64,000 nt of DNA from Zasmidium citrigriseum. Lineage: Eukaryota > Ascomycota > Dothideomycetes > Mycosphaerellales > Mycosphaerellaceae. The translations under genes and the position numbers were made by a program. The notes beneath the pieces were generated by a model. It was not told where the DNA came from, searched no databases, and saw only the letters and a program-made list of their open reading frames with translations. The DNA lies in the NCBI GenBank assembly GCA_002786025.1, contig NHNW01000006.1, forward strand, positions 434,001-498,000. Reading direction: 5' to 3'. Shown here one piece after another: positions 1 through 10,190 of the stretch. Positions within the stretch are counted from its first letter, which is position 1. Every line of letters begins with the position of its first letter.

Positions 1-629
1 TGAACACCTGCGGGAAGCGAATTGGCAATGCTCTGCAAGTCCTCTTCATATCCATAGCTCAACACCAGGTCCGCCTCATCGATGATCAAATGCTTCAGCT
101 CGACAACTTTCAGTGCCTCACTATTGATCGATTGCACGGCTCGAGCTGGTGTTGCGACCACAATGTCCGGACACTCCATCAATCGTGCTTTGGTAACCGC
201 TGCATCTTCCTTACGAGTGATGTTCTCGCAACGAATCTCTTGTGCACAGAACGATGTGAAGCTCTTGACTGATGCCGTCACCTGCGTTGCCAGCTCTTTC
301 GTAGGAACCAAGATCAGCGTACTCGTCGACTTTGCCTTCTTGTTGGAGGCTTTGCGTTGGAGGATAGAATGTATCGTCGGCAGCAAATAGGCGAGGGTCT
401 TTCCTGATCCGGTCTTCGCCCTCGCAAGAATGTCCTTGCCCTCGAGTGCTAACGGGATCGCTCTGGCTTGGACGGGTGTGGGCGCTGCGAACTTCTCACG
501 GTTCACGGCTTGCAGCAATCGAGAGTCGAGGCCGAGGCTGGCGAATGTCGCTTTGGCTGGTGCCGCTTTGCTTGACTCAGACTCGATCGCCGGCTCTGGC
601 ACATCGTGCTCGTTCAATTTCCGCTTCAT
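1..629 (-). CDS. DBP9: ATP-dependent RNA helicase DBP9, 5' part (runs off the window)
   Basis: This is a nucleolar DEAD-box RNA helicase needed for 60S ribosomal subunit assembly. The start codon is at 629-627 and about 209 N-terminal residues are in the window. In order I see a short acidic N-terminus, a Q-motif region (FASLGLD then PTPVQARAIPLAL), motif I (AKTGSGKT), motif Ia (PTKELATQ), TPAR and the DEAD box (IIDEAD). The opening MKRKLNEHDVP and the spacing to the Q motif match fungal DBP9 better than other DEAD-box proteins. The helicase C-domain lies beyond position 1. No intron is needed here. It is transcribed away from the dehydrogenase at 1564. Confidence 0.9.
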   Translation of the reverse strand, partial: MKRKLNEHDVPEPAIESESSKAAPAKATFASLGLDSRLLQAVNREKFAAPTPVQARAIPLALEGKDILARAKTGSGKTLAYLLPTIHSILQRKASNKKAKSTSTLILVPTKELATQVTASVKSFTSFCAQEIRCENITRKEDAAVTKARLMECPDIVVATPARAVQSINSEALKVVELKHLIIDEADLVLSYGYEEDLQSIANSLPAGV

Positions 630-1563
630 TTTGTCGTTCGTTGTTGGCAGAGTCGTCGTCTCGAGTTTGAGGATTTTCTCGAGAAAGTCTGAGGAAAGAG
701 AAGTCGGCGAGCGGGAGCGGCGGCGGGCCGAAAACTCTAATCAGCGCTTGCCAAGAGCCGACTCGCCGACCTACTTCACCTCCCAACCACTCTCATCATG
801 AAAGATACATCGAAGAGCCGACGACATGCTTGCTGCCTACACTCACTGCAGTACTGGTCGTGGGAAGCACGGCGGGAACGGTATTCGACGCCGCTTTTCG
901 TTTACTCCTTCCGGGCCACCGGCTCTGCAGCAGCATTTGACTCCGTCGATACCACTTGCTACGATGCCTCCGGTCGAGCTTCGTTCCACCAGGACCACAA
1001 CAATCCTGATCTCAGATCAAGATGCTTACTGTGCTTCATTCTCTCGGGACTTTGGATGTCATCGATCAGATCTCCCCAGCGTGTTTCGCCCCAGAGCCGG
1101 TTATGTGCGGATTTCGCTCCTGGCTGACGCAAAGCTGCCGCTGCGAATAGAGATCGCGTAGGGTTGAATAATCCTTCGGCGCTTGGTGATTGGAAGAAGC
1201 GATGAACCGAACAGGTCAGTATGGACGAGCTGGGCTTCAGCTTTCTGCCCAGGGTTTGCCAAATAGGGTACCGAAGACATGAGTGGCCTAAACGAACACC
1301 TCACTGCGCAGCGAAGGCACTGAAGCGAACTGTACAGTTCCCACAGGCTCGCGAAATGTACGACGGCTGAAAGTGATCCTTCGCTGCTTGGACTTCTCCG
1401 CATTCAGCAGATGCAATAGGTATAATGTTGCGCCACATCACTTCGTTTGTCATTCGAATACTTAAAGTACTCTCCGCCTTCTTCCTTCAATGCTCGTCAT
1501 CTGGACATCAAATCTCCTCGACGGAAGTTCAGTTCAATAATTCTCAAGTCCCATCAAGTCAAC
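630..1563. other. Intergenic region between DBP9 and the SDR gene
   Basis: This is a divergent promoter region of about 0.9 kb. Open frames of roughly 110 codons occur on both strands but show no family resemblance and overlap each other. The frame of the dehydrogenase is open upstream to 1447, but this part reads like 5' leader. Confidence 0.5.
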
Positions 1564-2656
1564 ATGGCAAACGACTCTCCAGAAGCAGTTATCGGTGAAC
1601 TGGTGGTCATGGGAACAGACCCACTACAAAAGCGCAATACTCTTGGAGCCGATTTCACCTCGACTGACCGTCACGACACCTATGACTTCATCAATCCCTC
1701 ACAATTCGACATGTCCGGCCGAACAGTCTTGGTGACCGGCGCATCAAAAGGCCTTGGAAAGGCATTCGCTATCAGCTATGCCAAAGCCGGGGCTTCCAAC
1801 ATCTGTATCGCCGCACGCTCGTCACTAGATGAAACCGAAAAGGAAGTCCAAGAAGCAGCAAAGGCCTTTGGGAGAGCGGCACCAAAAGTTTTGAGTCTGA
1901 AGATGGATGTGACGAAGCAAGAAGAAGTCGAGAAAGCCGCGAAAGAGGTTAGGCATACAAGTTCTCTTTTATCCTGGCAATACTAATCTCCAAGTCTCAT
2001 GCTAGGTGAAGGAAGCCTTCGGCGGCATCGACATCCTGATCAACAACGCCGGCTACATGGAATCTGGAGACTCAGTCCTCGACATCGATCCCATCGACTG
2101 GTGGCAAACCTGGCAAGTCAACATATTCGGCACCTTTCTCGTAACCCGCACCTTCCTCCGCCTCCTCCTCAACAACCCCGACCCACGCCCCCTCAAAACC
2201 TGCATCACAATCTCCTCAATCTGGGCGCACACCACCTTCTCCGAAAACTTCGGTTACCTAATGACCAAAGCCGCACAACTAAAATTCACAGAAATGATGA
2301 GCGCCTCCTTCCCACCCTCAAAAACTCCAGGCGGAAACGACGACGGCCTACTCTGTTTCTCGCTCCACCCCGGCGGACTCATGACAGAGCTCGGCGCAAA
2401 GCTTAACCCGAGGATGCACTGGTTTCTACAGGATAAGCCGGAACTGCCCGGGAATGTTCTTGTTTGGTTGACGGCGGAGAGGAGGGAGTGGTTGAGGGAT
2501 CGGTATGTTAGTGCGCTCTGGGATATGGAGGAGTTTTGGGGGAAGAGAGAGGAGATTGTGAGGTGTGATTTGTTGAGGATGAGGATGAGTGTTGGGGGTG
2601 GGGATGGGAGTCAGGGGAGGACGTATATGGGGTTGGATATTACGCAGGATGGGTAG
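1564..2656 (+). CDS. Short-chain dehydrogenase/reductase (SDR), two exons
   Basis: Exons are 1564-1947 and 2006-2656; the 58-bp intron joins in phase 0 and gives 344 residues. It is a classical Rossmann-fold NAD(P)-dependent oxidoreductase. The cofactor motif TGASKGLG is at about residues 58-65, NNAG at about 141-144, and the active site is Ser near 198 with Tyr212-x3-Lys216 (YLMTK). About 50 residues precede the Rossmann core, more than in a minimal SDR. I chose the ATG at 1564 (AACATGG context); the same frame is open to 1447, so a longer N-terminus is possible. The substrate cannot be read from the sequence, and no partner enzymes are nearby. The GC-rich, wobble-biased 3' half contrasts with the 5' half. 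Confidence 0.85.
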
Positions 2657-2859
2657 GGGATGACAATGCGGAGGTTTTAGGCTATGCAAGAGCATTTCTC
2701 TGCCGACTAACATTCTCCACCGAGCGATTCACTACTGTCGCAAGCGGAAGCAAAGTAGCGCATGTCCACCGTCCAGCCTCTGAGCCCGTCCTTCTTCACT
2801 CCCCCGTGCTATGACCCCCATCACCCCCTCCGAATCCACCAACTTCCCCTACGCCCCTC

Positions 2860-3312
2860 TCACTTCTTCCTCTTCCTCGAAACCTCCCCACCAGTCAACC
2901 AATCCATCCCCGCCATGTACATTACAAATAGAGTGAAGCTGCAGTACAGCGCCTCGACAAACTTCCAGGCGTACTTGGTCCCCGTCCAGACCCTCTCGCG
3001 AGTAATGACCTTGAGCTGCCTGCGACGGTCGATGGCGTGCAGCATCTGTGAGGCTCGAGCCGTCTCTGACTTGGCCAGGGCGCTGCCGATGGAGAACCAG
3101 GGTTTCTTGACCAGTTTGTGGGCTGGATGCTTGATGCTGGCGCGAAGAGCGATGCTGGCCGCTGATGAGGGGCGCTTTTGGTGAATGTTGATGAGGTTGT
3201 GGCGAGGTTGGAAGGCGCGCTGCGAGAGTGTGCCGGAGTTGGAAGTGTTGAATATGCGCAGCGTGGGTTTGGTGGTGGAGGCCATGGCTCGAGTTTGATT
3301 GAGAAGTGCCAT
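2860..3312 (-). CDS. Small putative mitochondrial membrane protein
   Basis: This is a single-exon frame of 150 residues. The N-terminus is rich in Ser, Thr, Arg and Lys and lacks acidic residues over about 50 positions, like a mitochondrial presequence. A hydrophobic segment (ALYCSFTLFVMYMAGM) near residues 120-138 could be one membrane span, and the tail is basic (RKRKK). I do not recognise the family. It lies downstream of COQ3 on the same strand, 243 bp away, and that neighbour is also mitochondrial, but the spacing is too wide to show co-transcription. Confidence 0.65.
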   Translation of the reverse strand: MALLNQTRAMASTTKPTLRIFNTSNSGTLSQRAFQPRHNLINIHQKRPSSAASIALRASIKHPAHKLVKKPWFSIGSALAKSETARASQMLHAIDRRRQLKVITRERVWTGTKYAWKFVEALYCSFTLFVMYMAGMDWLTGGEVSRKRKK

Positions 3313-3554
3313 GGCGACTGTCCTGCAGGTAGCGTGCTTTGGGTTGCGAATTTGGCGATGCTGTATGGAAGGTGCGGTGTGCTGCTTGAACTGGCACTTT
3401 CGAGGTCGGCGGAGGCGAAGTAGAGGGATTTCCTCGAGTCAAAAGCAGGTTGGCCGTGGGTAAGAAGAATTGAAGAGCTCGCTGGACGGCTCGGTTAAGT
3501 CCGCGCGGAAAGAGCAACTTTCATTCACTTTCCAGCTACATTGCCATGCAGCTT

Positions 3555-4487
3555 TCACCCTTCAAGCGGCGACTTCCTCACTCCGAAGAAGTAGTTGCCC
3601 CAGTCCTCACTTCCTCGTACTTCCTTCCAACCCAAGCCAGGGACGTATACCACGCCCATTGTCTGCCACCCACTTCCACCAACACCCATATCCAGATCCG
3701 GCCTCCTCCTTGCCCATTCCCGCAACTCATGTGGCTGGATGTATTGACTCCACTCATGTGTCCCTCTCGGCACCATCTTCAATACTTCTTCCGCCATGAA
3801 CTTTGTTGTAAACCATGACACATTTGTCCTTGCAATCGTAGAGCCCACCAACCATCCGCCAGGCTTGAGATGTGGAAGCATGCTTTCGAGGAAGGCGGAA
3901 GGGCTTTGGATGTGTTCGATGACTTCGAATATAGAGATAATATCGAAGCCTTGGTCGGGGGAGGAGGGCAGAGGGAGCTGCTCGATCGGGATGTTCAAGT
4001 ACGTGAGACGATTCGGTTGGAGTAGGAGTGGATCGGTTCGCTGGTGTCGTTTGGCGACTGCAATGACTTCGGGAGTAGGATCGATAGCTGTGACTGAAGC
4101 TGTATTGGGTAGCCTTGCTGCAGACTCTGCGAAAATCCCACCGCCGCATCCGATGTCGAGAAACTTGAGTTTCTCGTCTGGAAATCCTCCATTTGTGTTG
4201 AAGCATTTGCGGATGAAATGATGCCGGAGAGGGTTCATGAGGTGTAGCAGCCGACTGGAGCCATGCGGATCCCACCATGATGAAGCCAGTGCGTTGAAAT
4301 GGGAGACTTCTTCATGATTGACGGAGCTTTGAGGTGGGTTGGTGCTGAAGTTCGTGTTGTAGGTTGCGTATGTTCGAGGCGTGGATTGAATCCTTGTCAA
4401 TGGTACAGTGAGCGTTTCTTTCAAAGCCAGCGATCTCAAGGGGCTCGGAAGTGACAAAATGCGTCGGGCTAGCTGATTCGAAGCCAT
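3555..4487 (-). CDS. COQ3: Ubiquinone biosynthesis O-methyltransferase COQ3
   Basis: This mitochondrial SAM-dependent methyltransferase carries out the two O-methylation steps of coenzyme Q synthesis within the CoQ synthome at the inner membrane. The protein has 310 residues and no intron. The first ~45 residues are basic and Ser/Leu/Thr-rich, fitting a presequence. The family signature FNALASSWWDPHGSS comes before the SAM-binding motif I (FLDIGCGGGIFAE). It is followed by VTAIDPTPE (motif Post-I), FDIISIFEVIEHI (motif II) and LKPGGWLVGSTI (motif III). Length and motif order are normal for the fungal enzyme. It diverges from the HET-domain gene across 374 bp. Confidence 0.93.
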   Translation of the reverse strand: MASNQLARRILSLPSPLRSLALKETLTVPLTRIQSTPRTYATYNTNFSTNPPQSSVNHEEVSHFNALASSWWDPHGSSRLLHLMNPLRHHFIRKCFNTNGGFPDEKLKFLDIGCGGGIFAESAARLPNTASVTAIDPTPEVIAVAKRHQRTDPLLLQPNRLTYLNIPIEQLPLPSSPDQGFDIISIFEVIEHIQSPSAFLESMLPHLKPGGWLVGSTIARTNVSWFTTKFMAEEVLKMVPRGTHEWSQYIQPHELREWARRRPDLDMGVGGSGWQTMGVVYVPGLGWKEVRGSEDWGNYFFGVRKSPLEG

Positions 4488-4861
4488 TTTGATGGAGGTT
4501 GATGTCGATGTCGAAGTTTGGAGAAGTCGAAGCTCTGGCGTTGATGTCCGAAGTGAGGCAAGTTTTGCCGAAGCACTTCCACCTCACCTCGACCTCCGCA
4601 AGCCAGAGACCAACGCTACAACGTCAACTTCATTTGCCTGACCATCAGACACATCTCACGGGACTGAAAGATGGCGAATGAGAAAGCAAGCAGAGTTTCT
4701 CGAGCAGGAGATATCCTGCACCACACGCCGAGGCTCCCCATCATGAGGTACCCAACGTTCTGGCCAAGTAGTGGCTGATGCGACTGCGGCAGGTACATCC
4801 CCCAGCTGTGAACGAAGCAGCCTTTCCGACGCATAACTTCTCTGTTCTTCTTCCTGTCAAA
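4488..4861. other. Divergent promoter region, COQ3 / HET gene
   Basis: This is a 374-bp spacer between two divergent starts. I see no convincing gene or recognisable element in it. Confidence 0.5.
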
Positions 4862-6283
4862 ATGAGGCTAGTAAACTGCCAAACACTCCAACTCGAAGAG
4901 TTCTTCAGCAGGCCCGTGCCTCAATACTACATCCTCTCCCACCGATGGACAGACGACGAGATTTCCTATCAAGACTTCAAGAAAGGCCGAGGAAAGGACA
5001 GCAAGGGACACAAAAAGATCGTCGACTGCTGCCGCTTCATTCAGAATCGAGCAGATGCCGAATGGAAAGGTTTCTGTGAGATTGGCGGTTTCTCCACTCC
5101 CCCTGCCCATTCGCCGTCCACGTACGTCTGGATCGACACCTGTTGCATCGACAAGAAGAGCAGCGCGGAACTAAGCGAGGCTATCAACTCCATGTACAAG
5201 TACTATCAAGGCGCCTATCGCTGCTACGCTTTTCTGTCCGATGTGCCTTCGTTTCCCGGCCACAGGAGTACCGGTATCCGGTGGCTTTACGAGGCATTGA
5301 AGAAATCCACCTGGTTTGACCGTGGCTGGACCCTGCAAGAGCTTCTCGCGCCTGCGGAAGTTGTCTTCCTGGATCATGAGTGGCAACTCCTGGGTCACAA
5401 ATGTGCTCACCCGCTGCCATGCACAGACGAAGAATCTTACCAAAGATTCGGCCCCGGTCTAAACGACATTATATCCGACATAACGTCTATCGAGCCTTTG
5501 TACCTAGCCACGCCAGACGAGATCCCCTCCGCGAGTATCGCCTGCCGCATCAGCTGGGCATCGAAGCGGAGCACCACGAGGCCTGAAGACATGGCTTACT
5601 GCCTTCTCGGACTCCTCGGCGTCAACATGCCCTTGCTCTACGGAGAAGGGGAGAAAGCCTTCATCCGCCTGCAAGAAGAACTCGTCAGACGATCCACCGA
5701 TCAATCAGTCTTTGCATGGCAGGCGCACGAGCTTGATGAGCGGTACAAGGGGAACGAACCCAGCACCTCAGGGATCTTTGCACGAAGCCCCGCGGACTTC
5801 CAGCACTCTGGTACGGTACAGAGCAGGCACGCAGACTCCAGGCCTTACGCCATCACCAATGCCGGCCTTGAAATGCAAACGGTCGCATACCGAGCAATGT
5901 TCTCGCCGAGGGCTGCCGCAAACCCAGGTTCGGGGGCCATGAACGGGTTCATCATCGAGCTCAACTGCATTGGAGAGAGGTATCTGAGTTTCATAGATTG
6001 GGAGAGCGGAAATGCGGAAGAGCAGTTTCAGCTGGATAGGATTCCTATGACGATCGCATTGGTCGAAGTTCCCGGGTCGCTATGGGACCAGCTTCGCTAT
6101 CCAGGCATCGCCCCTCTCAAGTTGTATCAGAGGATTCATGACGGAGGTGACACTCTGGCATGTTCGTTTGTTACCGGACAGCCTGAGATCGTGCAGCTCT
6201 ATGTCAGGACGTTCAACGAAGTACAGAGATTGCAATATCTGCCTTGGAACCCATCTGCACCTACTACTCTTTTGTCTTCGTAG
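4862..6283 (+). CDS. HET-domain (heterokaryon incompatibility) protein
   Basis: This is a single-exon gene of 473 residues. The HET domain fills the N-terminal half: it opens with MRLVNCQTLQLEEF, then YILSHRW, then YVWIDTCCIDK with SSAELSEAINSMY, CYAFLSDV, and WFDRGWTLQELLAP. These are the conserved blocks of the domain found in fungal non-self recognition and cell-death proteins. The WASKRSTTRPEDMAYCLLG and LYGEGEKAF blocks after it are also typical. The C-terminal ~170 residues carry no NACHT, WD40 or ankyrin repeats, so this is the short HET-only architecture. The frame is open upstream to 4778, but the ATG at 4862 starts at the family's usual N-terminus. Its last 20 bp overlap the end of the opposing dynein gene. 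Confidence 0.9.
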   Translation: MRLVNCQTLQLEEFFSRPVPQYYILSHRWTDDEISYQDFKKGRGKDSKGHKKIVDCCRFIQNRADAEWKGFCEIGGFSTPPAHSPSTYVWIDTCCIDKKSSAELSEAINSMYKYYQGAYRCYAFLSDVPSFPGHRSTGIRWLYEALKKSTWFDRGWTLQELLAPAEVVFLDHEWQLLGHKCAHPLPCTDEESYQRFGPGLNDIISDITSIEPLYLATPDEIPSASIACRISWASKRSTTRPEDMAYCLLGLLGVNMPLLYGEGEKAFIRLQEELVRRSTDQSVFAWQAHELDERYKGNEPSTSGIFARSPADFQHSGTVQSRHADSRPYAITNAGLEMQTVAYRAMFSPRAAANPGSGAMNGFIIELNCIGERYLSFIDWESGNAEEQFQLDRIPMTIALVEVPGSLWDQLRYPGIAPLKLYQRIHDGGDTLACSFVTGQPEIVQLYVRTFNEVQRLQYLPWNPSAPTTLLSS

Positions 6284-8123
6284 GCGTGGCATCTCGACTA
6301 GCTCCACCACCACCCTTCGTCATCAGACTCTGGAAATACTCCTCCAGCTTATCGATCGGCAGCTCCTTAGGATTCGACGACGCTTTGGTACTCGTACTCG
6401 ATGGTGCATTCGGCGTTCCACGGTCTGCAGATGGCCTGCGGTCGTCGCTGAAATCTCGGTTGGCGCGAGGAGGCTTCGGTGTTGATGCTCTCGCTCCAGT
6501 TGGAGACATCGGAGACTGCATTGATTGTGTTGTTGGGGGCCTCTTCAATCGCTCGATAGCCGCTTCGGCGCTGACGGTGTCGTAGCTGACGCCGCCCACG
6601 TTGAAGGAGACGTCGCCCAACTCGTTCAATGCGCCTGTCGCTTCGCCTGTTGGCATGCCGACTGAGCGGTTCGTCGACGAGAGACTTGTGTTGGAAACAC
6701 CTGTTGACCGGCCGCTGGCCTCCCGCTCACGGTCTTGTGACTCGAGTTGCTGGAGGTGCTCTCGCATCTCAGCAAGGAACTTTTGATCCGGCTTGGTAGT
6801 GGTTTCGATTTGCGGCGGTTTCGTTGCCTTGTGTGCTTGCGGATCCTCGACCCGCCTCTCGTAGTTTCGGACTGCTGAGGGCGGCATCTTAGACGGTGAT
6901 AGTGGTTCGTCAGTGTCATCCTCTTCCACCGGCGAGCTCTCGTATACCTCAGCACCACCATTGGCCTGATCTGCTTTGGACTCCTCGCCAGCATCTTCTG
7001 GCTTGGCCTTAGGTTCGGGAGGGGGTTGCAGATCTGCTAGCCATCCACTCAGCATATCCTCAGGCGCGAACGTCTCGCTCAGAGTCCGGATGAACGCTAC
7101 GCTGTCCCATCCCGCAGGAATGACAATCGCCATACGATCCATGAACTCATGTTTCGGTCCAATGTCTTCCTTCTTTGCAGTGTCTCCAGAACGCGACGGT
7201 TTTGGACTGAGTGTTGCCAGGTCCAGTCCGAGCGAGCTGTAGACAACTTTCTGAACCTCGGTCAAAGGGCTTCCAGGCTGTTGAGGAGGAGCATTTGAGC
7301 TGGTATATACCAACGAGCTCAAAGGGTGGAGTGGAAGTATCGCCGTTCGCAAGCATTGTGAGATGTAGTCGAAATCGTCCTCTTTGTAGCCTTCCTTGAA
7401 CAGGTCCTCCTGGGATTCGGTATGCTGCACCACGACTGTTATACGAAGTTGCGCATCCTTGATTATATCCATCGGATCTGTCGCTGGCACGCCCGGTTGA
7501 AGCAATGCTTTTGCGATGACCTGCAGCCACCCCCGTAGCTGATCCAAGAACTTCCATGGCTCTTTCCAGCTTAAGAGCAGACATACACCAGGCCGCCTCT
7601 CCTCATGTTCCATCGCATCCACCATCTCTTCATCCGCATTACTGTGGTCTCCCGTCTCTTTCTGCTGCAACAACCTCCTCAGAGTCCCCACATACTCCTC
7701 CGTCGGCTCCGGCAAAGTATGCACCTCCGTCTGCGCAACCTCCTCCGCCTCCGCCCCCAAGACCTGCACCCCACCTCCCTGCTGCGGCGGCGAGAACAAC
7801 TTCACATGCCCATATCCATAAGCATATCGATTGCTCAACCTCAACTCCCCCTTTGCTTTCTGCTGCTTTCGTTCCTGGTTACGAGCCGGTGGCTGTGCGG
7901 GCGGCGGTCGCGTGAGCGATTGGACGAAAGATCGCTGATCGTCGGGTGAGCCGCCGCAAACGACGAGCTCTCGGTGTTGGATGGCTTGCGTTCTGCTGCG
8001 GGCTTGGGCTTCGCGGGTTTGTCGTAGGAGGCTGGACCAGATATCGGAGCGCTGTTCTTTTTTGCGTTTGAGGGGGCGGTCGTTGGTGCCGATGGGTTGG
8101 CGGGACATTGTCGTTGTTGCCAT
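6264..8123 (-). CDS. Cytoplasmic dynein light intermediate chain
   Basis: This 619-residue single-exon protein resembles fungal dynein light intermediate chain, which links the dynein heavy chain to cargo adaptors. The N-terminus holds the family block DIWSSLLRQ followed by ELVVCGGSPDDQRSF, where the P-loop of the GTPase-like fold would be. The Gly-Lys-Ser/Thr of a working P-loop is absent, as expected for non-nucleotide-binding fungal forms. LLSWKEPWKFLDQLRGWL and KHEFMDRMAIVIPAGWDS follow. The C-terminal ~220 residues are Pro/Ser/Thr/Glu-rich and disordered, with short helices such as IERLKRPP and IDKLEEYFQSLM that fit the adaptor-binding tail. The stop codon lies inside the opposing HET gene. 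Confidence 0.83.
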   Translation of the reverse strand: MATTTMSRQPIGTNDRPLKRKKEQRSDIWSSLLRQTREAQARSRTQAIQHRELVVCGGSPDDQRSFVQSLTRPPPAQPPARNQERKQQKAKGELRLSNRYAYGYGHVKLFSPPQQGGGVQVLGAEAEEVAQTEVHTLPEPTEEYVGTLRRLLQQKETGDHSNADEEMVDAMEHEERRPGVCLLLSWKEPWKFLDQLRGWLQVIAKALLQPGVPATDPMDIIKDAQLRITVVVQHTESQEDLFKEGYKEDDFDYISQCLRTAILPLHPLSSLVYTSSNAPPQQPGSPLTEVQKVVYSSLGLDLATLSPKPSRSGDTAKKEDIGPKHEFMDRMAIVIPAGWDSVAFIRTLSETFAPEDMLSGWLADLQPPPEPKAKPEDAGEESKADQANGGAEVYESSPVEEDDTDEPLSPSKMPPSAVRNYERRVEDPQAHKATKPPQIETTTKPDQKFLAEMREHLQQLESQDREREASGRSTGVSNTSLSSTNRSVGMPTGEATGALNELGDVSFNVGGVSYDTVSAEAAIERLKRPPTTQSMQSPMSPTGARASTPKPPRANRDFSDDRRPSADRGTPNAPSSTSTKASSNPKELPIDKLEEYFQSLMTKGGGGASRDATPTKTKE

Positions 8124-8561
8124 GTTGAGAGTGTGAGAGGATGAAGTTGGAGTTGGAGTTGATTGTCCAAGTTGAACGCGTGTAGGTGAAGTGATGGCGT
8201 TTGCAGGGATTAGTACGGAAGGCGAAATTAAAATTTGGCTCGAAACCCTATTCTGGCGCGCTCCTTCTCAAGTTCAACTTACACACTTACTTGTAGCAAT
8301 CGCAGTGTCTATGCAGCTGAAATTACCATGAACTTCTTTTCTGAATCATTTTGGCCATCTACGAAATATTCCATTTGAGAGAGCCGCCCTCCATGCACCA
8401 ATATTGGTTGCAAGCGACCGAGAACAGCTTAGATCCTTCCAACATGACATGATCACTGTTGTCTGTTCTCGTGACCGTCACAACCAGTTGCGTTCTCACT
8501 AAATGATCGACGACCAACTATTCTGACGTGGGTTATTCTCACCGGACTTCGACAAGATTCG
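8124..8561. other. Divergent intergenic region
   Basis: This is the 438-bp upstream region of the dynein gene and the small gene at 8562. It is relatively AT-rich (for example 8340-8400). I find no gene. Confidence 0.45.
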
Positions 8562-9035
8562 ATGCCTCAACCCAACAAGATCCGACCCCTTTGGGAGATG
8601 GACACCATGCAATTGAATCTGCACATTAGCCAAGAGGAGGATTCATCGATCATCTTCACGTTCAGCATGCGCGTCGTATCAGAAGCAAGTGATCACGGTT
8701 GTCGCTCATGCGGTCTTGCAATCCAAATCGCCACCTCTCTAGGTAATGACCATTTCGATCCGGCGTCTGAGCGGGAAGTACGCATCACATACGAAAATGG
8801 GCAGGCTACACTTCTGGAACTTGAGATAGCGGAAAGGCAGACTTACGTTGTGTATCCCAGAGATGGTAGAAGAGTCGAGCATGTCCAGGACCTGACACGG
8901 AGGTTGTCGACCTTTGCTAAGACCCCATGGGAGCTCAAGATCTCTGAGACAAAGTCTTGTGGTGTCATTTACTGGCGGCTTCCTCTCACAAACGAGCAAG
9001 TCAGGTTTGTCCGCGGCATTGAAGGCGTATGTTGA
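8562..9035 (+). CDS. Hypothetical protein, 157 residues
   Basis: This is an intronless frame with a good ATG. The predicted protein alternates beta-prone stretches (IIFTFSMRVV, TYVVYPRDG) and contains CRSCG and a few further Cys residues. I recognise no domain, signal peptide or membrane span. It lies alone between the dynein gene and a gene-poor kilobase. The opposite strand carries an overlapping frame at 8739-9065, so coding status rests on length and start context only. Confidence 0.45.
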   Translation: MPQPNKIRPLWEMDTMQLNLHISQEEDSSIIFTFSMRVVSEASDHGCRSCGLAIQIATSLGNDHFDPASEREVRITYENGQATLLELEIAERQTYVVYPRDGRRVEHVQDLTRRLSTFAKTPWELKISETKSCGVIYWRLPLTNEQVRFVRGIEGVC

Positions 9036-10190
9036 AGCCTTGCTTAATCGACATGTTCTATCCAAATGACAGCCATGCTCAGATCGCTTCGGTTAACTGG
9101 GATGGACCTCCATATGATCCCTGATGCGAGGAGCTTGCAGGCGGTAGCGCTCTTCAGGACGGGGGATCGGGCGGTATGAAAGGCTCCAAGTATTTCGCTA
9201 TAGACCTCTCCTCGCATGCGGGAAGAGACCAGTCTTTGCGTACTGAACGGCTTGAGTTATGCCGGCTCCATGGTCGGATGTCGGGAGAAAACCACATGAT
9301 CACAGATCGATGAATGCGCAAGCTGTCGGCTTCTGATGGCCATAACAGTCTTGTTCGGGTAGCCCTGAGAAGTCCGTGAAGCCTTGGTCAGAAATGTTGG
9401 ATTTGCTGTCCTTATGAAGACCCCTGGCAGTTGGGCTCATGAGGTAGATCTCAAGCTTCTCTGATGAGGGTGACCCGCACACGGCCAGTATGCCTTTGTG
9501 ACTTCCATGAAGCGACGCATTCTTGGTGCGCGAGTGCAATAATGTTCCGTCGTCGTGACATGGCGGTGTAGCAGCTCGCTTTCGTGGGAGAGTATCGTGT
9601 CCTCTATGGCGCCACCCCGTTGCAGGCCTCGGTATGTCAATCTTAGAGTCGATCTCCAGAATCTAAACCGGGTATCTTCGAGTTCAGACAGGCTGTCGAA
9701 TGTCATGCTCTTGTCACAATCATGAGCGACTCGGCGGCGATATTCACATGGCGTGAGCGGTCATCGTCAGACTCTGCGCATCGTGTGATGTCTGATGAAA
9801 GGCGAAGTCGCGGACTCGACGTTGCATTTTCAGGTGCCTCGACACGCAATTCAGGGGTTATTAATAGACGGGTATCGCCGTGATTGGCTGGCGTGCGCCT
9901 CTCACTGCCGGCTTCTGCAAGGTGCCATTTGAACACGGGGTCGCGGAAAGGGTCCAAAAATTGGCCGCTGGCTGCTAGGAGACGTGTCTGGTTGTTCCCT
10001 GCCCAACTTGAACTCTTTCTTCACCACCGCAACAGAATCTTCGCCCGTCAACAACCACTTGGGTCTTGTACTCCACCGCAAGACCGCACCGCCCTCGCTT
10101 CGCCAAATCGCCGAATTTCGACCCTCGAGCAGCTGGTCCTGCTGCGCACTTGATACTACTACCGCTTAATCACAACCACCACACTTCACC
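9036..10190. other. Gene-poor region upstream of GDP-mannose pyrophosphorylase
   Basis: Only frames under 90 codons occur, mostly on the minus strand, without recognisable content. The last 200 bp are pyrimidine-rich (CTTTCTTCACCACC-type), as usual for a strongly expressed fungal promoter and leader. Confidence 0.5.
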
